A stretch of DNA of 64,000 nucleotides from Microbacterium aerolatum (GTDB lineage: Bacteria > Actinomycetota > Actinomycetes > Actinomycetales > Microbacteriaceae), in assembly GCF_007988825.1 (NCBI RefSeq), contig NZ_BJUW01000002.1, positions 124,001 to 188,000 on the forward strand. The letters are read 5' to 3'. Numbering within the stretch: the stretch's first letter is position 1; each line of letters starts with the position of its first letter. The translations under genes and the position numbers were made by a program. Shown one piece after another: positions 18,177-28,065 of the stretch. The notes beneath the pieces are model-generated. The model ran no database searches and had not been told where the DNA came from. It saw only the letters and a list, made by a program, of their open reading frames with translations.

Positions 18177-20023
18177 AGCGACACCTCCACCGGTGCGGGA
18201 GCGGGTTCGGGTTCCGGGTCGGTAGGCAGTTCGTCGCCGATGACCGGGAGCGGCCTGGTGCGGTCGGAGTGCATGTCCGGCAGGCAGGCGATCAGGCCCC
18301 TCGTGTAGGGATGCGTCGCCTGCTCCTTGATGCGCGCGGCATCCAGCTGCTCGACGATCTCGCCGTCCTTCATCACCACGACGCGGTCGCAGAAGCCGGA
18401 CACGAGTGCGATGTCATGCGAGATGAAGACGATGCCGGCGCCGGTCGCGCGCTGTGCGCGGCGCAGCACGCCGAGCACCTGGCGCTGCACTGTCACGTCG
18501 AGCGCCGTGGTCGGCTCGTCGGCGATGATCAGACGCGGATGCCCGGTCAGGGCCATGCCGATCATGGCGCGCTGGCGCATCCCGCCGGAGAACTGGTGCG
18601 GATAGTCGCGGAGGCGTTCGGCGGGGTTCGGGATGCCGACGGCATCCAGCCCCTCCACGGCGCGCTGACGCGCCTGGGAACGACTCATCCCCAGATGCTG
18701 CTGCGGCACCTCCGTGAGCTGGCGTCCGATCGTGAGCGCCGGGTTCAGCGACGTGAGCGGATCCTGGAAGATCACGCCGAGCTCGACGCCGAGCCGCTTG
18801 CGAGCGGTCGGGCCGAGGCGGCCAGCCATGTCGATGTCGTCGAAGCGCCGTTCCTCCGCCGTGACGATCGCCGAGGCATCCAGCAGACCGGCCAGCGCCA
18901 TCGCGGTCAGCGACTTCCCCGATCCGGACTCGCCGACGATCCCGACGATCTCGCCCGCTCGCACGCTGAGATCCACGCCGCGCACGCGTTCCACCACGCC
19001 GCCGTCCCCGTCGGGGAAGGCCACGCGCAGCTGCCGCACCTCTGCGAGCGGCTTCGTGTCGTCGTCAGGGCCCGCAGCCGGAGCGGGAGCAGGGCGCTTC
19101 GCGATACCGGCCAGCGCTGCGCCGCGCCCGGTCCGCGCCACCGCGCGAACTCCCTGGCCCGGCTGATCGGCGACGGTCTCGGCGATCATCGTGAAGACCA
19201 GACCGGCGAAGACGATGGCGATGCCGGGCCCGACCGCCGCCATCGGGTTGGTGTACAGGTGGCCGAGCCCCTCGTTCAGCAGCCGCCCCCAGTCGTACGC
19301 GGGGGCCTGGACGCCGAGCCCGAGGAACGAGAGTCCGGCGAACGAGAGGAGAGTGACGCTCGCGGACGCTGCCGACTGCACGAGCAGCGGATTGGCGATG
19401 TTCGGGAGCACATGCTTGAACATGATCCCGACCGGCCCCACCCCGACCACGCGGGCGGCGCGCACGTAGTCCTGGTCGGCCACGGAGGAAGCCATGTTGT
19501 AGACCAGGCGCGTGATGCTGGGGATCCCCGCCAGGCCGATCGCGAGCATCGCCCCCGTCGCCGAGGCATCCCAGATCACCGTGAAGAACAGCACGAGCAG
19601 CAGCCATGGGAAGGCCAGCAGCATGTCCATCACCCAGATGAGGGCGCGGCGGGCCGGCCGGGGCAGGATCGCCGCAGTGAGACCGATGATGAGCCCGCCA
19701 CCGACGAGCATCGCCGTCGCGCCGATCGTCAGCAGAAGCGACAGCCGCGTGGCGACCATGACACGGGCGAAGATGTCGCGTCCGATGTCGTCGGTGCCGA
19801 ACGGGTGGGCGAGGCTGGCGGAGGACCAGCGCTCCGCGATGTTGCGCTCCGATGCCGCCTGAGTCCAGATGTCGGGCCCTATAACGGCGATCACCAGCAG
19901 GACGGCGATGCCGACGAGTGCGGCGATGCCGGTGAGGCTCAGCCAGCGTGAACGGCGACGCGGCTTCGAGGTCGCACCTCCCGCGAGGGACGTCTTCGGA
20001 TTGCGCGGAACGAACGTCGTCAT
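18173..20023 (-). CDS. Fused ABC permease (DppC-like) and ATPase (DppD-like)
   Basis: A 616-residue fusion of two subunits that are normally separate. Residues about 30-285 are a DppC-type permease, with helices and the EAA-like loop around VRAARVVGVGPVGI and HVLPNIANPLLV. An Ala/Pro-rich linker (about 300-325) leads to an ATPase: Walker A GESGSGKS at 364-371, signature FSGGMRQR, Walker B LIIADEPTTALDV and a CLPDMHSDR C-terminus. The second ATPase and the permease partner lie on either side. Such fusions are known in actinobacterial Dpp-type systems and force a 1:1 ratio of the two parts. Membrane-bound, ATPase facing the cytoplasm. Confidence 0.92.
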   Translation of the reverse strand: MTTFVPRNPKTSLAGGATSKPRRRSRWLSLTGIAALVGIAVLLVIAVIGPDIWTQAASERNIAERWSSASLAHPFGTDDIGRDIFARVMVATRLSLLLTIGATAMLVGGGLIIGLTAAILPRPARRALIWVMDMLLAFPWLLLVLFFTVIWDASATGAMLAIGLAGIPSITRLVYNMASSVADQDYVRAARVVGVGPVGIMFKHVLPNIANPLLVQSAASASVTLLSFAGLSFLGLGVQAPAYDWGRLLNEGLGHLYTNPMAAVGPGIAIVFAGLVFTMIAETVADQPGQGVRAVARTGRGAALAGIAKRPAPAPAAGPDDDTKPLAEVRQLRVAFPDGDGGVVERVRGVDLSVRAGEIVGIVGESGSGKSLTAMALAGLLDASAIVTAEERRFDDIDMAGRLGPTARKRLGVELGVIFQDPLTSLNPALTIGRQLTEVPQQHLGMSRSQARQRAVEGLDAVGIPNPAERLRDYPHQFSGGMRQRAMIGMALTGHPRLIIADEPTTALDVTVQRQVLGVLRRAQRATGAGIVFISHDIALVSGFCDRVVVMKDGEIVEQLDAARIKEQATHPYTRGLIACLPDMHSDRTRPLPVIGDELPTDPEPEPAPAPVEVSL

Positions 20024-20030
20024 CTCGGGC

Positions 20031-21056
20031 TCACCCTTCTGCGATCGTGGTGCGCGGGTCGATCGTGATGAGGATCAGATCGACGACGAGGTTCACGGCG
20101 AGCACCATGGTCGCGTAGACGAGCACCATGCCCTGGACCATCGGGTAGTCCTTGGTGCCGACCGCCGAGACCAGCGTGCTGCCGGTTCCGGGGATCGCGA
20201 ACACGGTCTCGATGATGACCGTTCCCGCCACCAGGCCCGACAGCAGCAGTCCGCCGACCGTCAGCGTCGCCGTGACGATGTTCGGCAGAGCGTGCCGCAG
20301 CAGGATCAGCCGCTGCGGCAGGCGCTTCGCGCGGGCCGTGGCGATGTACGTCGAGTCGAGGACGCGGATCATCTCGACCTGCACGATCCGTGCCAGGTAC
20401 GCCATGGGCCCCAGGGCCAGGCCGAGCACGGGCAGCACGGCGTTGTCGATGTCGCCCCAGCCGGCCGGCGGGAACAGGCCGAGCCACATGCTGAACAGGG
20501 CGATCAGGCCGACCGAGAGCAGGAAGTCGGGCACGGCGATCAGTACGCCGAGCACGCCTGAGATGCCGCTGTTCGCGGCGCGTCCGCGTCCGGTCCTGGC
20601 CAGCAGCGCCGCACCCATGCCGATCGGCAGCGCCCCGATGACGGCGACGGCGAAGCCGAGAGCGGCGAGGCTGAGCGTCGTCGGGAAGCGGGACACGATC
20701 GTCCCGGTGACCGACAACCCGGATTGGATCGAGGTGCCGAGGTCGCCCCGCAGCAGTCCCCCGAGGTAGTCGAGGAGCTGCTGCGGGACGGGCTTGTCAA
20801 GACCGAGGTCCGCGCGGGTGCTCTCGACCAGACTCACCGGAGCGGTCGGGCCGAGAGCCGCGCGGACCGGATCGCCCGGCACGAAATGGATCAGGAAGAA
20901 GGCGGCGAGGATCACGACGAGCAGGCTCACGATCAGTCGCCCGATCCTGCGGATGGCGAAATCGGTGCGCGGCGAGCGCCGCTGCTGCAGCTCTCGCAGC
21001 TGGAGCAGGCGCGCCGTCGCCGGCGGCCGGTTCTCTGAAGCCTGTGTCGTGGTCAT
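20031..21056 (-). CDS. ABC transporter permease, DppB type
   Basis: A 341-residue inner-membrane permease with six hydrophobic segments. A long basic cytoplasmic N-terminus (about 45 residues) precedes the first helix VSLLVVILAAFFLIHFVPGDP, whose FVPGDPV motif is typical of DppB/OppB. The EAA-like loop is near ATARAKRLPQRLILLRHALPN. It should pair with the permease half of the fusion protein. The stop-to-start gap with the fusion gene is 7 bp, so they are one transcript. Confidence 0.93.
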   Translation of the reverse strand: MTTTQASENRPPATARLLQLRELQQRRSPRTDFAIRRIGRLIVSLLVVILAAFFLIHFVPGDPVRAALGPTAPVSLVESTRADLGLDKPVPQQLLDYLGGLLRGDLGTSIQSGLSVTGTIVSRFPTTLSLAALGFAVAVIGALPIGMGAALLARTGRGRAANSGISGVLGVLIAVPDFLLSVGLIALFSMWLGLFPPAGWGDIDNAVLPVLGLALGPMAYLARIVQVEMIRVLDSTYIATARAKRLPQRLILLRHALPNIVTATLTVGGLLLSGLVAGTVIIETVFAIPGTGSTLVSAVGTKDYPMVQGMVLVYATMVLAVNLVVDLILITIDPRTTIAEG

Positions 21057-21066
21057 CGCCGCCCGC

Positions 21067-22659
21067 TCACTCCGTCATGCGGATCGTCACCGGCTGCAGG
21101 TAGTCGGTGATCTCGAAGGTCGCACCCGACATGTACGTCGGGCGGATCGTCCCGGTGAGCAGGAAGGTGTGGAAGTTCTCCACCACGACCTTCTCCGCTT
21201 CCTGCCAGTAGCCACAGGCCTCATCGGCGTCCGCCGAGGCACGGGCCTGGTCTGCGAAGCCGTTGTACTCCTCGTCGGAGACGCCCATGAAGTTCAGGCC
21301 GCCGTCCTCGGGGAAGGCTCCGCCGTAGAAGAGGTCCTGCGTGACGGGGCTGCCGACACCGATCTGGATCCAGCCGGTGTCGTAGTCGAACGTCTCGTAC
21401 AGGTACTCCGACCAGCCGGCGCCGTCCATCGCGATCAGGTTCGTCGTGATGCCGAGTCCGTCCCAGTCCTCCGCCACGAGCTCGGCCGCAGACGAGTGGG
21501 CGGTGGAGGTGGCGTCGTAGATGAAGTTGATGTCGAGCGACTGGCCGTCCTTGCTGCGCTTGCCGTCGGAGCCCTCGGTCCATCCCGCCTCGTCGAGCAG
21601 CTCGGCGGCGCGCTCCGGGTCGGATGCCGGACGATCCCAGACGGGCTCCTCGCTGTAACAGGTGAACGGAGCGTCGGTGATCCAGGAGGTCAGCTCCTCC
21701 GGCCGCCCGCCCGAGACGACCTCGGCGGTGTCCTCGTGGTTGAACCCGAGGATCAGCGCTTCGCGAACCAGCGGATCGTGCGTCGGACGGTCCTCGCGCT
21801 CGTTGAACAGCATCTGCCCGATCGGGTTGATGGTTCCGGCGAACTCGTGGCCTGCCGCTTCGATGCGCTCCTGGTCGGGACCCTCGACAGCTGCGGCATT
21901 GACCTCTCCGGAGAGCATCAGGTTCGCCCGTGTGGACGTGTCGGTGACGACGCTGATCTCGAGCTTGTCGGGCAGCCCCTCGGTCTCGGAGGTGATGCCG
22001 TCGGGCCCCCAGGTGTAGTCGTCGCGGGCCTCGAACGTGTACAGATCCGCTCCGACGTCGGTGAGTTCGAAGAGCCCGGTGCCGTTGGATGCGGTCTCCA
22101 GGCTGCCGGGGTCGGCGAGCCCTGCCTCGGCGACCATCGGGATGCTCCCGAGGATGCTGGCCATGAACGGGTCGGACGCGTCGGCGCTCACCTCGAGGGT
22201 CGATCCGCTTCCGGTGGCCTGGATGCCGGCGGGCAGCACATCGGCCAGCGTCGTGGTGTTGGCGGGGTCGGCGTGGAAGTTGATGTTGGCGGCGGCGACC
22301 TCGCCGGTGAACTCGGTGCCGTCGTGGAAGGTCACGCCGTCCTTGAGTTCGAAGGTCACCGAGGTGCCGTCGTCACCGAGCTCCCATGACTCGGCGAGCC
22401 AGGGGAACTCCTCGCCCTCCTTGTCGGTGTAGATCAGCGTCTCGTAGGCGTACGTGACGATCTGGATCTCCTGCGGCTGAGTGGCGCTCATCGGGATGAT
22501 GCTGCCGACCTCGGGGAACAGGGCTTGACGGAAGGTTCCTCCGGAGACGTAGTCGCCCTCATCGGGCGATGCGCTGCCGGTGGAACCCGAGCATGACGCC
22601 AGTGTCATCGCGAGGACGACGAGTCCGGCGCCTACCGGTACTGCGATACTGCGTTTCAT
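21067..22659 (-). CDS. ABC substrate-binding lipoprotein, DppA/OppA family (SBP_bac_5)
   Basis: A 530-residue extracytoplasmic binding protein. The signal peptide ends with the lipobox LASC, giving a lipid anchor on Cys23. The mature part has the SBP_bac_5 pattern, including LAESWELGDDGTSVTFELKDGVTFHDG. Family members bind peptides, opines, nickel or other small solutes. In this operon the DUF917 and hydantoinase-like genes upstream suggest a cyclic amide, small peptide or modified amino acid. It is 10 bp from the DppB-type gene and 33 bp from the hydantoinase-like gene. Confidence 0.92.
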   Translation of the reverse strand: MKRSIAVPVGAGLVVLAMTLASCSGSTGSASPDEGDYVSGGTFRQALFPEVGSIIPMSATQPQEIQIVTYAYETLIYTDKEGEEFPWLAESWELGDDGTSVTFELKDGVTFHDGTEFTGEVAAANINFHADPANTTTLADVLPAGIQATGSGSTLEVSADASDPFMASILGSIPMVAEAGLADPGSLETASNGTGLFELTDVGADLYTFEARDDYTWGPDGITSETEGLPDKLEISVVTDTSTRANLMLSGEVNAAAVEGPDQERIEAAGHEFAGTINPIGQMLFNEREDRPTHDPLVREALILGFNHEDTAEVVSGGRPEELTSWITDAPFTCYSEEPVWDRPASDPERAAELLDEAGWTEGSDGKRSKDGQSLDINFIYDATSTAHSSAAELVAEDWDGLGITTNLIAMDGAGWSEYLYETFDYDTGWIQIGVGSPVTQDLFYGGAFPEDGGLNFMGVSDEEYNGFADQARASADADEACGYWQEAEKVVVENFHTFLLTGTIRPTYMSGATFEITDYLQPVTIRMTE

Positions 22660-22692
22660 TGCAATCTCCTCATTCGGGTGGTGGTGCGAGGT

Positions 22693-24267
22693 TCAGCCGA
22701 CGGCGACGTCGGCGGTGAGAGTTGCGAGGGGGCCCGCCGCCTTCACACTGACGTTCACGGTCGGACGAGCGGTGTAGGGCACGTGCGTCTCGAGGATCTC
22801 GACCACGGACACCTCCAGCGGATCGGCTCCTGCCTGGATCGCCTTGGCGATGGCCGCCTCGGATGCCTGGGCGATGGCGTCCTCGCGGTCCTCCATCGAC
22901 GCCATGTGGTCGGCGCGTCCGCCGGCGAGGGAGATGGCGGCCCCGACGGCGTTGGCCACGCCGCCATGATCGGGTCGCAGGATCTCGCCGGCGCTGGGGA
23001 GGCGGTCGGGCACGAGGAAGCCTCCACCGCCGACGACCACCAGCGGGATGTCGACGCGTCCGAGCGACAGCCGCTCGACGGCCTGGTCGAGCCGGTCTGC
23101 GACGACCTCCCACGCGCGCTCGAGCGCCTGCGATGTCGCGCCGGGCAGCGCCGGCAGGCTCCTGCCGGCGACCGAACGACCGCCGAGTGCCGCGGCATCC
23201 GTGAGCGTGGGCGTCGATCCGCCGAAGAGCAGCCCCTCCCGGTTGATCCGGTAGCCGACCGACTCCGGCCCCACGCGTCCTGTCGCGACGTCGACGATGG
23301 TTCCGCCGCCGATGCCGACGGAGAGCACGTCCGGCATCCGGAAGTTCGTGCGCACTCCGCCGATCTCGCGCGGCAGCGTGGATTCGCGTGGGAACCCGCC
23401 GACGACGACGCCGAGATCGCTGGTGGTGCCGCCGACGTCGATGACGATCGCGTCGTCGTGACCGGACAGGTACGCGGCACCGCGGATCGAGTTGGCGGGC
23501 CCGGATCCGATGGTGAGCACGGGGTACTGCGTGGCGTAGTCGAGCGACATCAGGGTGCCGTCGTTCTGCGCGAAGAAGGTGACCGCGTCGAGGCCCTCTT
23601 CGGCGACGACCGTGACGAGCGCCTCGGTGACCGAGCTCGCGACGCTGTAGAGCGCGGCGTTGAGCAGGGTGGCGTTCTCGCGCTCGAGAAGACCGGTGGG
23701 GCCGATGTCCTGGCTGAGGAACACCCTGGCGTCCGGGCCGAGGTGTCCGCGCAGCAGTTCCGCGACCTCGAGCTCCTGCTCGGGCGAGGACGGGCTGAAG
23801 ATACCGGCGACCGCGATCGCATCGAAGTGGTCGAGTCCGTCGACGAAGCGCAGGATGCCGTCGCGGTCGAGCGGCGAGATCGGCGTGCCGTCGACCATGT
23901 GCCCGCCGCCGAGCATGGCGGAGTCCGCCAGCACCATGTCGACGAGGTCCTGCGGCCACCCCGTCAGCGGCGGGTACTCCGTCGCCGCGGGGGCTCCGAG
24001 CCGGATCATCGCGACGCGGTCGAGGCGGCGACGCTGCACGATGGCGTTGGTCGCATGCGTGGTGCCCAGCATGACGCGCGAGACGCGGTTGCGATCCGTG
24101 CCGACCGTCGCAAGGACGTCGGCGATGCTCACGCGGATGCCGCCGGTGACGTCGTCACTCGTCGGCTGCTTCGTGTGGGCGAGGACGGCGCCCGATCCGT
24201 CGAGGATGACGGCATCGGTGTTCGTGCCGCCGACGTCGACGCCGAGGGAGAGGTCGCGGGCGCTCAT
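22693..24267 (-). CDS. Hydantoinase/oxoprolinase-family protein (HyuA-like)
   Basis: A 524-residue protein of the hydantoinase A/5-oxoprolinase family, an ATP-dependent cyclic-amide hydrolase group with an actin-like ATPase fold. It shows the N-terminal LGVDVGGTNTDAVI phosphate-binding loop, an LLGTTHATNAIV-type region, VIDVGGTTSDLG in the middle and VVVGGGGFLVPD late. It is shorter than full HyuA (about 690 residues), and no HyuB is present. The ATG overlaps the DUF917 stop by 4 bp. The paired DUF917 protein is a frequent neighbour. The substrate is probably a lactam, hydantoin or related ring, not proven. A much longer open frame extends upstream but is antisense to the PucR gene and is not coding. 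Confidence 0.88.
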   Translation of the reverse strand: MSARDLSLGVDVGGTNTDAVILDGSGAVLAHTKQPTSDDVTGGIRVSIADVLATVGTDRNRVSRVMLGTTHATNAIVQRRRLDRVAMIRLGAPAATEYPPLTGWPQDLVDMVLADSAMLGGGHMVDGTPISPLDRDGILRFVDGLDHFDAIAVAGIFSPSSPEQELEVAELLRGHLGPDARVFLSQDIGPTGLLERENATLLNAALYSVASSVTEALVTVVAEEGLDAVTFFAQNDGTLMSLDYATQYPVLTIGSGPANSIRGAAYLSGHDDAIVIDVGGTTSDLGVVVGGFPRESTLPREIGGVRTNFRMPDVLSVGIGGGTIVDVATGRVGPESVGYRINREGLLFGGSTPTLTDAAALGGRSVAGRSLPALPGATSQALERAWEVVADRLDQAVERLSLGRVDIPLVVVGGGGFLVPDRLPSAGEILRPDHGGVANAVGAAISLAGGRADHMASMEDREDAIAQASEAAIAKAIQAGADPLEVSVVEILETHVPYTARPTVNVSVKAAGPLATLTADVAVG

Positions 24268-25370
24268 CGGGCTGCTCCTTCGAAGGGCGTGTAGGGAAGG
24301 TCGTAGCCGAACGCGGCGGGGCCGGCGAGCTCGAGCCCGCGAGGCGTGCGCCAGATCGGGTCGCAGGGCCAGGCGAGGACAGAGACGCGCTGTCCGAAGC
24401 GCAGCATCTCGGTCGTGATGGCGTGGCCGGTCTCGGCGTCGATGATCGTGATGAGGTCCGGCACGCTGACGAGCACCTCGCCGTCCTCGAGGACGAGGAG
24501 GTTCTCGTTCTGCAGCTCCAGACGCTGCAGCCGACCGCGGTCGTCTCCTGTTCCGGTGATCGTCACGGATCCCCGGACGAATCCGCCGACCGTGCGGCGG
24601 TCGAGATCGGTGATCTTGCCGCTCAGCAGCACTCTGGCGTCGAGTTCGGCCGCGACCGCTGAGACCGGGTCCGATGCGTTCAGGAGTGCGTGGCCCACCC
24701 GGATCGCGGCGCTCACGGTGCCTTCGATGACGGCGCCGCGAACGGTGTCGGCGGTCATCGGGTAGTGCGCGCCGATGCAGATCGAGCCGCTCGCGACGGT
24801 GAGGGCGCGGGCGTGACGCTCCAGCCAGTGCAGATCCACCGTCTTCATGACCGTGATGTTGCCGACGACGTCGCTCTGCACGGCCCAGTCGCAGTGCACT
24901 CCCGCGACGTTCATGGCCATCATCGAGGCATCCGGGAATGCACGTCCCATGCCGTCGGCGTCGAGCACCTGCAGTCCGAGTCTCGCCGCCCAGCCGATGG
25001 GGCGAACGCCGTTGCTGCCGCCGATCTCTGCGGCCATCAGCGTGGTGACGGGTCGGCCGATGAGTCGCTCCGCCTCCTCGAGCAGTGCATGGATCTGCCC
25101 CTTCGAGGACAGCATCTCGATTCCGACCGTCGGCGCGCCGATGCCGGACATCAGGATCACGACGTCGTCCGGACCCAGATCGTCGACGGAGACCAGACGC
25201 ACCGGGCCGTGCTCGCGAAGCTCCCGCTCGACCATGGTCTGTGCGCTGTAGACCTCGCCGCCGCCGCCGGTGCCGAAGATCGCCGTTCCGACGCCGAGAG
25301 CGGCGATGTCGTCGGGGGTGATCTCGGTGATGCGCTCGCCGACCTGTGCCGGCGGGGATGTCTTTGCCAT
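24264..25370 (-). CDS. DUF917-family protein
   Basis: A 368-residue protein of the DUF917 family, whose members are nearly always next to hydantoinase/oxoprolinase genes. Early landmarks are FGTGGGGEVYSAQ and LMSGIGAPTVGIE; a MAAEIGGSNG loop follows. Its chemistry has not been settled to my knowledge; it may form a complex with, or act before, the HyuA-like protein. It is the first gene of an operon that goes on to the HyuA-like protein and an ABC importer, and it is divergent from a PucR-type regulator over about 73 bp. Confidence 0.88.
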   Translation of the reverse strand: MAKTSPPAQVGERITEITPDDIAALGVGTAIFGTGGGGEVYSAQTMVERELREHGPVRLVSVDDLGPDDVVILMSGIGAPTVGIEMLSSKGQIHALLEEAERLIGRPVTTLMAAEIGGSNGVRPIGWAARLGLQVLDADGMGRAFPDASMMAMNVAGVHCDWAVQSDVVGNITVMKTVDLHWLERHARALTVASGSICIGAHYPMTADTVRGAVIEGTVSAAIRVGHALLNASDPVSAVAAELDARVLLSGKITDLDRRTVGGFVRGSVTITGTGDDRGRLQRLELQNENLLVLEDGEVLVSVPDLITIIDAETGHAITTEMLRFGQRVSVLAWPCDPIWRTPRGLELAGPAAFGYDLPYTPFEGAAR

Positions 25371-25443
25371 GCCCCCACGTTACGGAGAGGGCTGCAGGGG
25401 AACAATGTGCCTCGGATCCACTGTTTCCTGCCAGACTGTGCTC

Positions 25444-26922
25444 GTGGCACAGTACCTGATCCGCGACCTCGACTCGGCGGCTGAACGGCTCGGCCTGCGG
25501 CATCTGGCCGGCCCGATCGACGACCGCTCGATCGATCGCGTGGACCTCGGCACCCTCGACCGGCTCGACGCGGTTCCCGCCGGTGCTCTGCTGATCCTGA
25601 CCGGCGAAGAGCAGCCCGCACCGTTCCGCATCGACGTCGCGCTGCGCCGCGCCAGCGCTCGGCGCCTGGCCGGCATCGTGTTCACGATCGATCTCGCCCT
25701 CGCGGAGACGGCAGCCGCGCTCGCCGCGCGCGGCGGCGTCCCGGTGTTCTGCGCGCCTGACGCCGACGCCGCCGAGCTCGCCAAGGCGATCGACCGTGCC
25801 GTCGCCGGCGGCGCCTCGGAGGCCATGATGCGCGGCGCGCAGGCCGTCGAGCGCGCAACCGAGGCTGCTGCCGGCGACGATGCCTCCAGCGACGGCATCC
25901 TCGCCGCGGCGTCCCGCGCGCTGGGCACCACGCTGTCCGTCGTCGAGGATCCGACCGTGCAGTGGTCCGAGCGGGATGCGGTCTGCATCGGGGAGGTGCC
26001 GATCGGTCGTCTCACGGCCGCATCGCCGGACCCGGCCACCGAGGTCGCGATCCCGGTCGTCGCGGCCCTGCTCTCGCGCGCCGCGCAGCGTCAGAGCCGC
26101 GACCGCTTCGCGCCGACGCAGTCGAGGGCGGATCTGCTGATCGAACTCGTGCTCACCGACTCCTCCCGCGTGGAGGGCTTCGTCGGGCGCGCGGCCCACC
26201 TGGGCCTCCCCCTGCAGCTCTCCCACGTCGTCGCGTGGCTCGCGCCGGCCAATCCATCCGCCGTGCACGACCGCGCTCCGCGCACGGTCCAGCCGGCCCT
26301 CGAGTTGTTCGCGCTGCAGCTCGTCGAGGAGAGGCCGGAGATGTGGCACTTCGCGTTCCTGCAGGACGACCTGATGCTCGTGTGCACCGAGGAACACGGC
26401 GCCCCGGACCACCAGCGACGAGTGCGCGAGGTGGCCGTGCGCATCAAGGAGCAGGCTCATCTGCTCGCGGGCAGCGGGTGGGAATACACCGTCGGGCTGG
26501 GTACGCCGCAGCTCGGGGCGACCGGTTTGCGCCAGTCCGCCGCCGAGGCCCGCATCGCCGCCGAATCCGCCATCGCGGCCGGGCGGCGCGGCGGCGTTGA
26601 GCTGACGGATGTGACGGGTCTGCGACGCGTGCTGCTGGACGTGTACGCATCGCCGATCAGCCGCGACCTGCTGAACGACATCCTTCGTCCACTCGACGAG
26701 CTGGGCGCGGAGCGGGCGCTGACCGCGGTGCGCACGCTGCAGTCGTATCTCGCGCACGAGGGCTCGCTCGTGCACACCGGTCGCGAACTCATGCTGCACC
26801 CGAACGGAGTCGGCTACCGCATGCGGCAGATCCGCGAGCTGCTGGGCATCGACCTCGACGATCCCGACGTGCGCTTCGCCGTGGAGCTCGCGTGCCGGGT
26901 GCGCCTGCTCGGCGCAGGCTGA
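25444..26922 (+). CDS. PucR-family transcriptional regulator
   Basis: A 492-residue regulator. Residues about 1-150 resemble the PucR N-terminal (purine-catabolism-type) ligand domain, the middle is a GGDEF-like/CdaR segment around LACTEEHG, and the C-terminus (about 430-485) is the PucR helix-turn-helix TLQSYLAHEGSLVHTGREL followed by RMRQIRELLGIDL. It is divergent from the DUF917/HyuA/ABC operon and is its likely activator or repressor, responding to the imported substrate. The GTG at 25444 was chosen; GTG 25438 is possible, and longer frames run into the divergent gene. Confidence 0.87.
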   Translation: MAQYLIRDLDSAAERLGLRHLAGPIDDRSIDRVDLGTLDRLDAVPAGALLILTGEEQPAPFRIDVALRRASARRLAGIVFTIDLALAETAAALAARGGVPVFCAPDADAAELAKAIDRAVAGGASEAMMRGAQAVERATEAAAGDDASSDGILAAASRALGTTLSVVEDPTVQWSERDAVCIGEVPIGRLTAASPDPATEVAIPVVAALLSRAAQRQSRDRFAPTQSRADLLIELVLTDSSRVEGFVGRAAHLGLPLQLSHVVAWLAPANPSAVHDRAPRTVQPALELFALQLVEERPEMWHFAFLQDDLMLVCTEEHGAPDHQRRVREVAVRIKEQAHLLAGSGWEYTVGLGTPQLGATGLRQSAAEARIAAESAIAAGRRGGVELTDVTGLRRVLLDVYASPISRDLLNDILRPLDELGAERALTAVRTLQSYLAHEGSLVHTGRELMLHPNGVGYRMRQIRELLGIDLDDPDVRFAVELACRVRLLGAG

Positions 26923-26937
26923 GCGATCCGGCTCCTT

Positions 26938-28065
26938 TCAGATGGCGGATTCCGCGCGCAGGGTCGCGCCGTGCTCGTCCAGGGCCGGGGCGCGGTCGAG
27001 CCTGGGCGTGCCGTTGGTACCGAGGGCCGAGCGGGCGATCGAGACTCCGTCGTCGTCGAAGACCAGACCGAGGGATGCCGCATGCGCGCCGTGCGCCGCA
27101 TCCTCCGGGGTGCGCACGCGGGCGACGAGCACCCTGGCGGCCCCCAGCCGCTCGACGACCTCGTCCAGCGAAAGCGCCGCCACGCGTGAGCCGACGATCG
27201 CCTCCAGTTCTTCGCGTCCGGCGACGCGCGCCTGGTTGCGTCGCCAGCGTTCGTCGCCGAGTGTGTCGGCCAGGTCGAGCGCGGCGACGAGCCGTGCGAA
27301 CATCGCATCGTTCGTGGCGCCGAGCACGACGTGCCCGTCGGATGCCTCGAAGGAGCGGTACGGCACGATCGACGGGTGCGAGCTGCCCCAGGGCTTCGAC
27401 GGCGGACCGCCCGCGGACGTCGCAGCGATGACCGTGCCCAGCGAGCTGATCGCCGTGGCGAACAACGAGAACTCGAGCCGCCGCCCCTGACCGGTGCGCT
27501 CGCGTTCGAGAAGCGCGGCGAGCACGCCGTTGATCATCGACATCCCGGTGGCGATGTCGACCATCGCGACGCCGGATCGCACCGGGTCTGCCCCCTCGTA
27601 GCCGGTGACGTGCATGAGGCCGGATTCCGCCTCGACTGTCACTGCGGTGCCGGGCTCGGCGGCGAGGGGCCCGGTCTGCGAGAAGCCGCTGATCGACGCA
27701 TAGACGAGACGTGGATGCCGCTCCCGCATGTGCTCGGCGCCGATGCCCAGCCGCTCAGCCACTCCGGGGCGGAAGCTCTCGACGACGACGTCGGCGGTGC
27801 CGATCAGCCGATCCGCGATCTCCTGGTCGGCCGGCCGCGTGAGATCGAGCGCGATGCTGCGCTTGCCGCGGTTGATCGCGTGGAAGTAGGCGCTCGCACC
27901 GTGGATGAACGGCGGACCCCAGTGCCGCGTCTCGTCGCCGATCTCGGGTTGCTCGACCTTGATGACGTCCGCGCCGAGTTCGGCGAGCGTCATGGTCGCG
28001 TAGGGGCCGGCGAGCAGTCGGGTGAAGTCGATCACCCGGATGCCCGCGAGAGGGCGATATGACAT
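26938..28065 (-). CDS. CaiB/BaiF-family (class III) CoA-transferase
   Basis: A 375-residue CoA-transferase of family III. The start MSYRPLAGIRVIDFTRLLAGP is the canonical N-terminus and is followed by GADVIKVEQPEIGDETR and NRGKRSIALDL, the CoA-binding stretch. The central STISGFSQTGPLA-type segment (here ASISGFSQTG) is typical. It moves CoA between acyl-CoA and a free acid. It is convergent with the PucR gene (15 bp between stops) and followed upstream by two amidohydrolases on the same strand, suggesting an amide or N-acyl compound that is hydrolysed and then activated. The donor and acceptor acids are unknown. Confidence 0.9.
   Translation of the reverse strand: MSYRPLAGIRVIDFTRLLAGPYATMTLAELGADVIKVEQPEIGDETRHWGPPFIHGASAYFHAINRGKRSIALDLTRPADQEIADRLIGTADVVVESFRPGVAERLGIGAEHMRERHPRLVYASISGFSQTGPLAAEPGTAVTVEAESGLMHVTGYEGADPVRSGVAMVDIATGMSMINGVLAALLERERTGQGRRLEFSLFATAISSLGTVIAATSAGGPPSKPWGSSHPSIVPYRSFEASDGHVVLGATNDAMFARLVAALDLADTLGDERWRRNQARVAGREELEAIVGSRVAALSLDEVVERLGAARVLVARVRTPEDAAHGAHAASLGLVFDDDGVSIARSALGTNGTPRLDRAPALDEHGATLRAESAI

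Noticed and set aside
24268..26799. Very long minus-strand open frame extending upstream of the HyuA-like gene
   Set aside because: It is antisense to the PucR gene and out of register with DUF917; it is open only because of GC-rich third positions.
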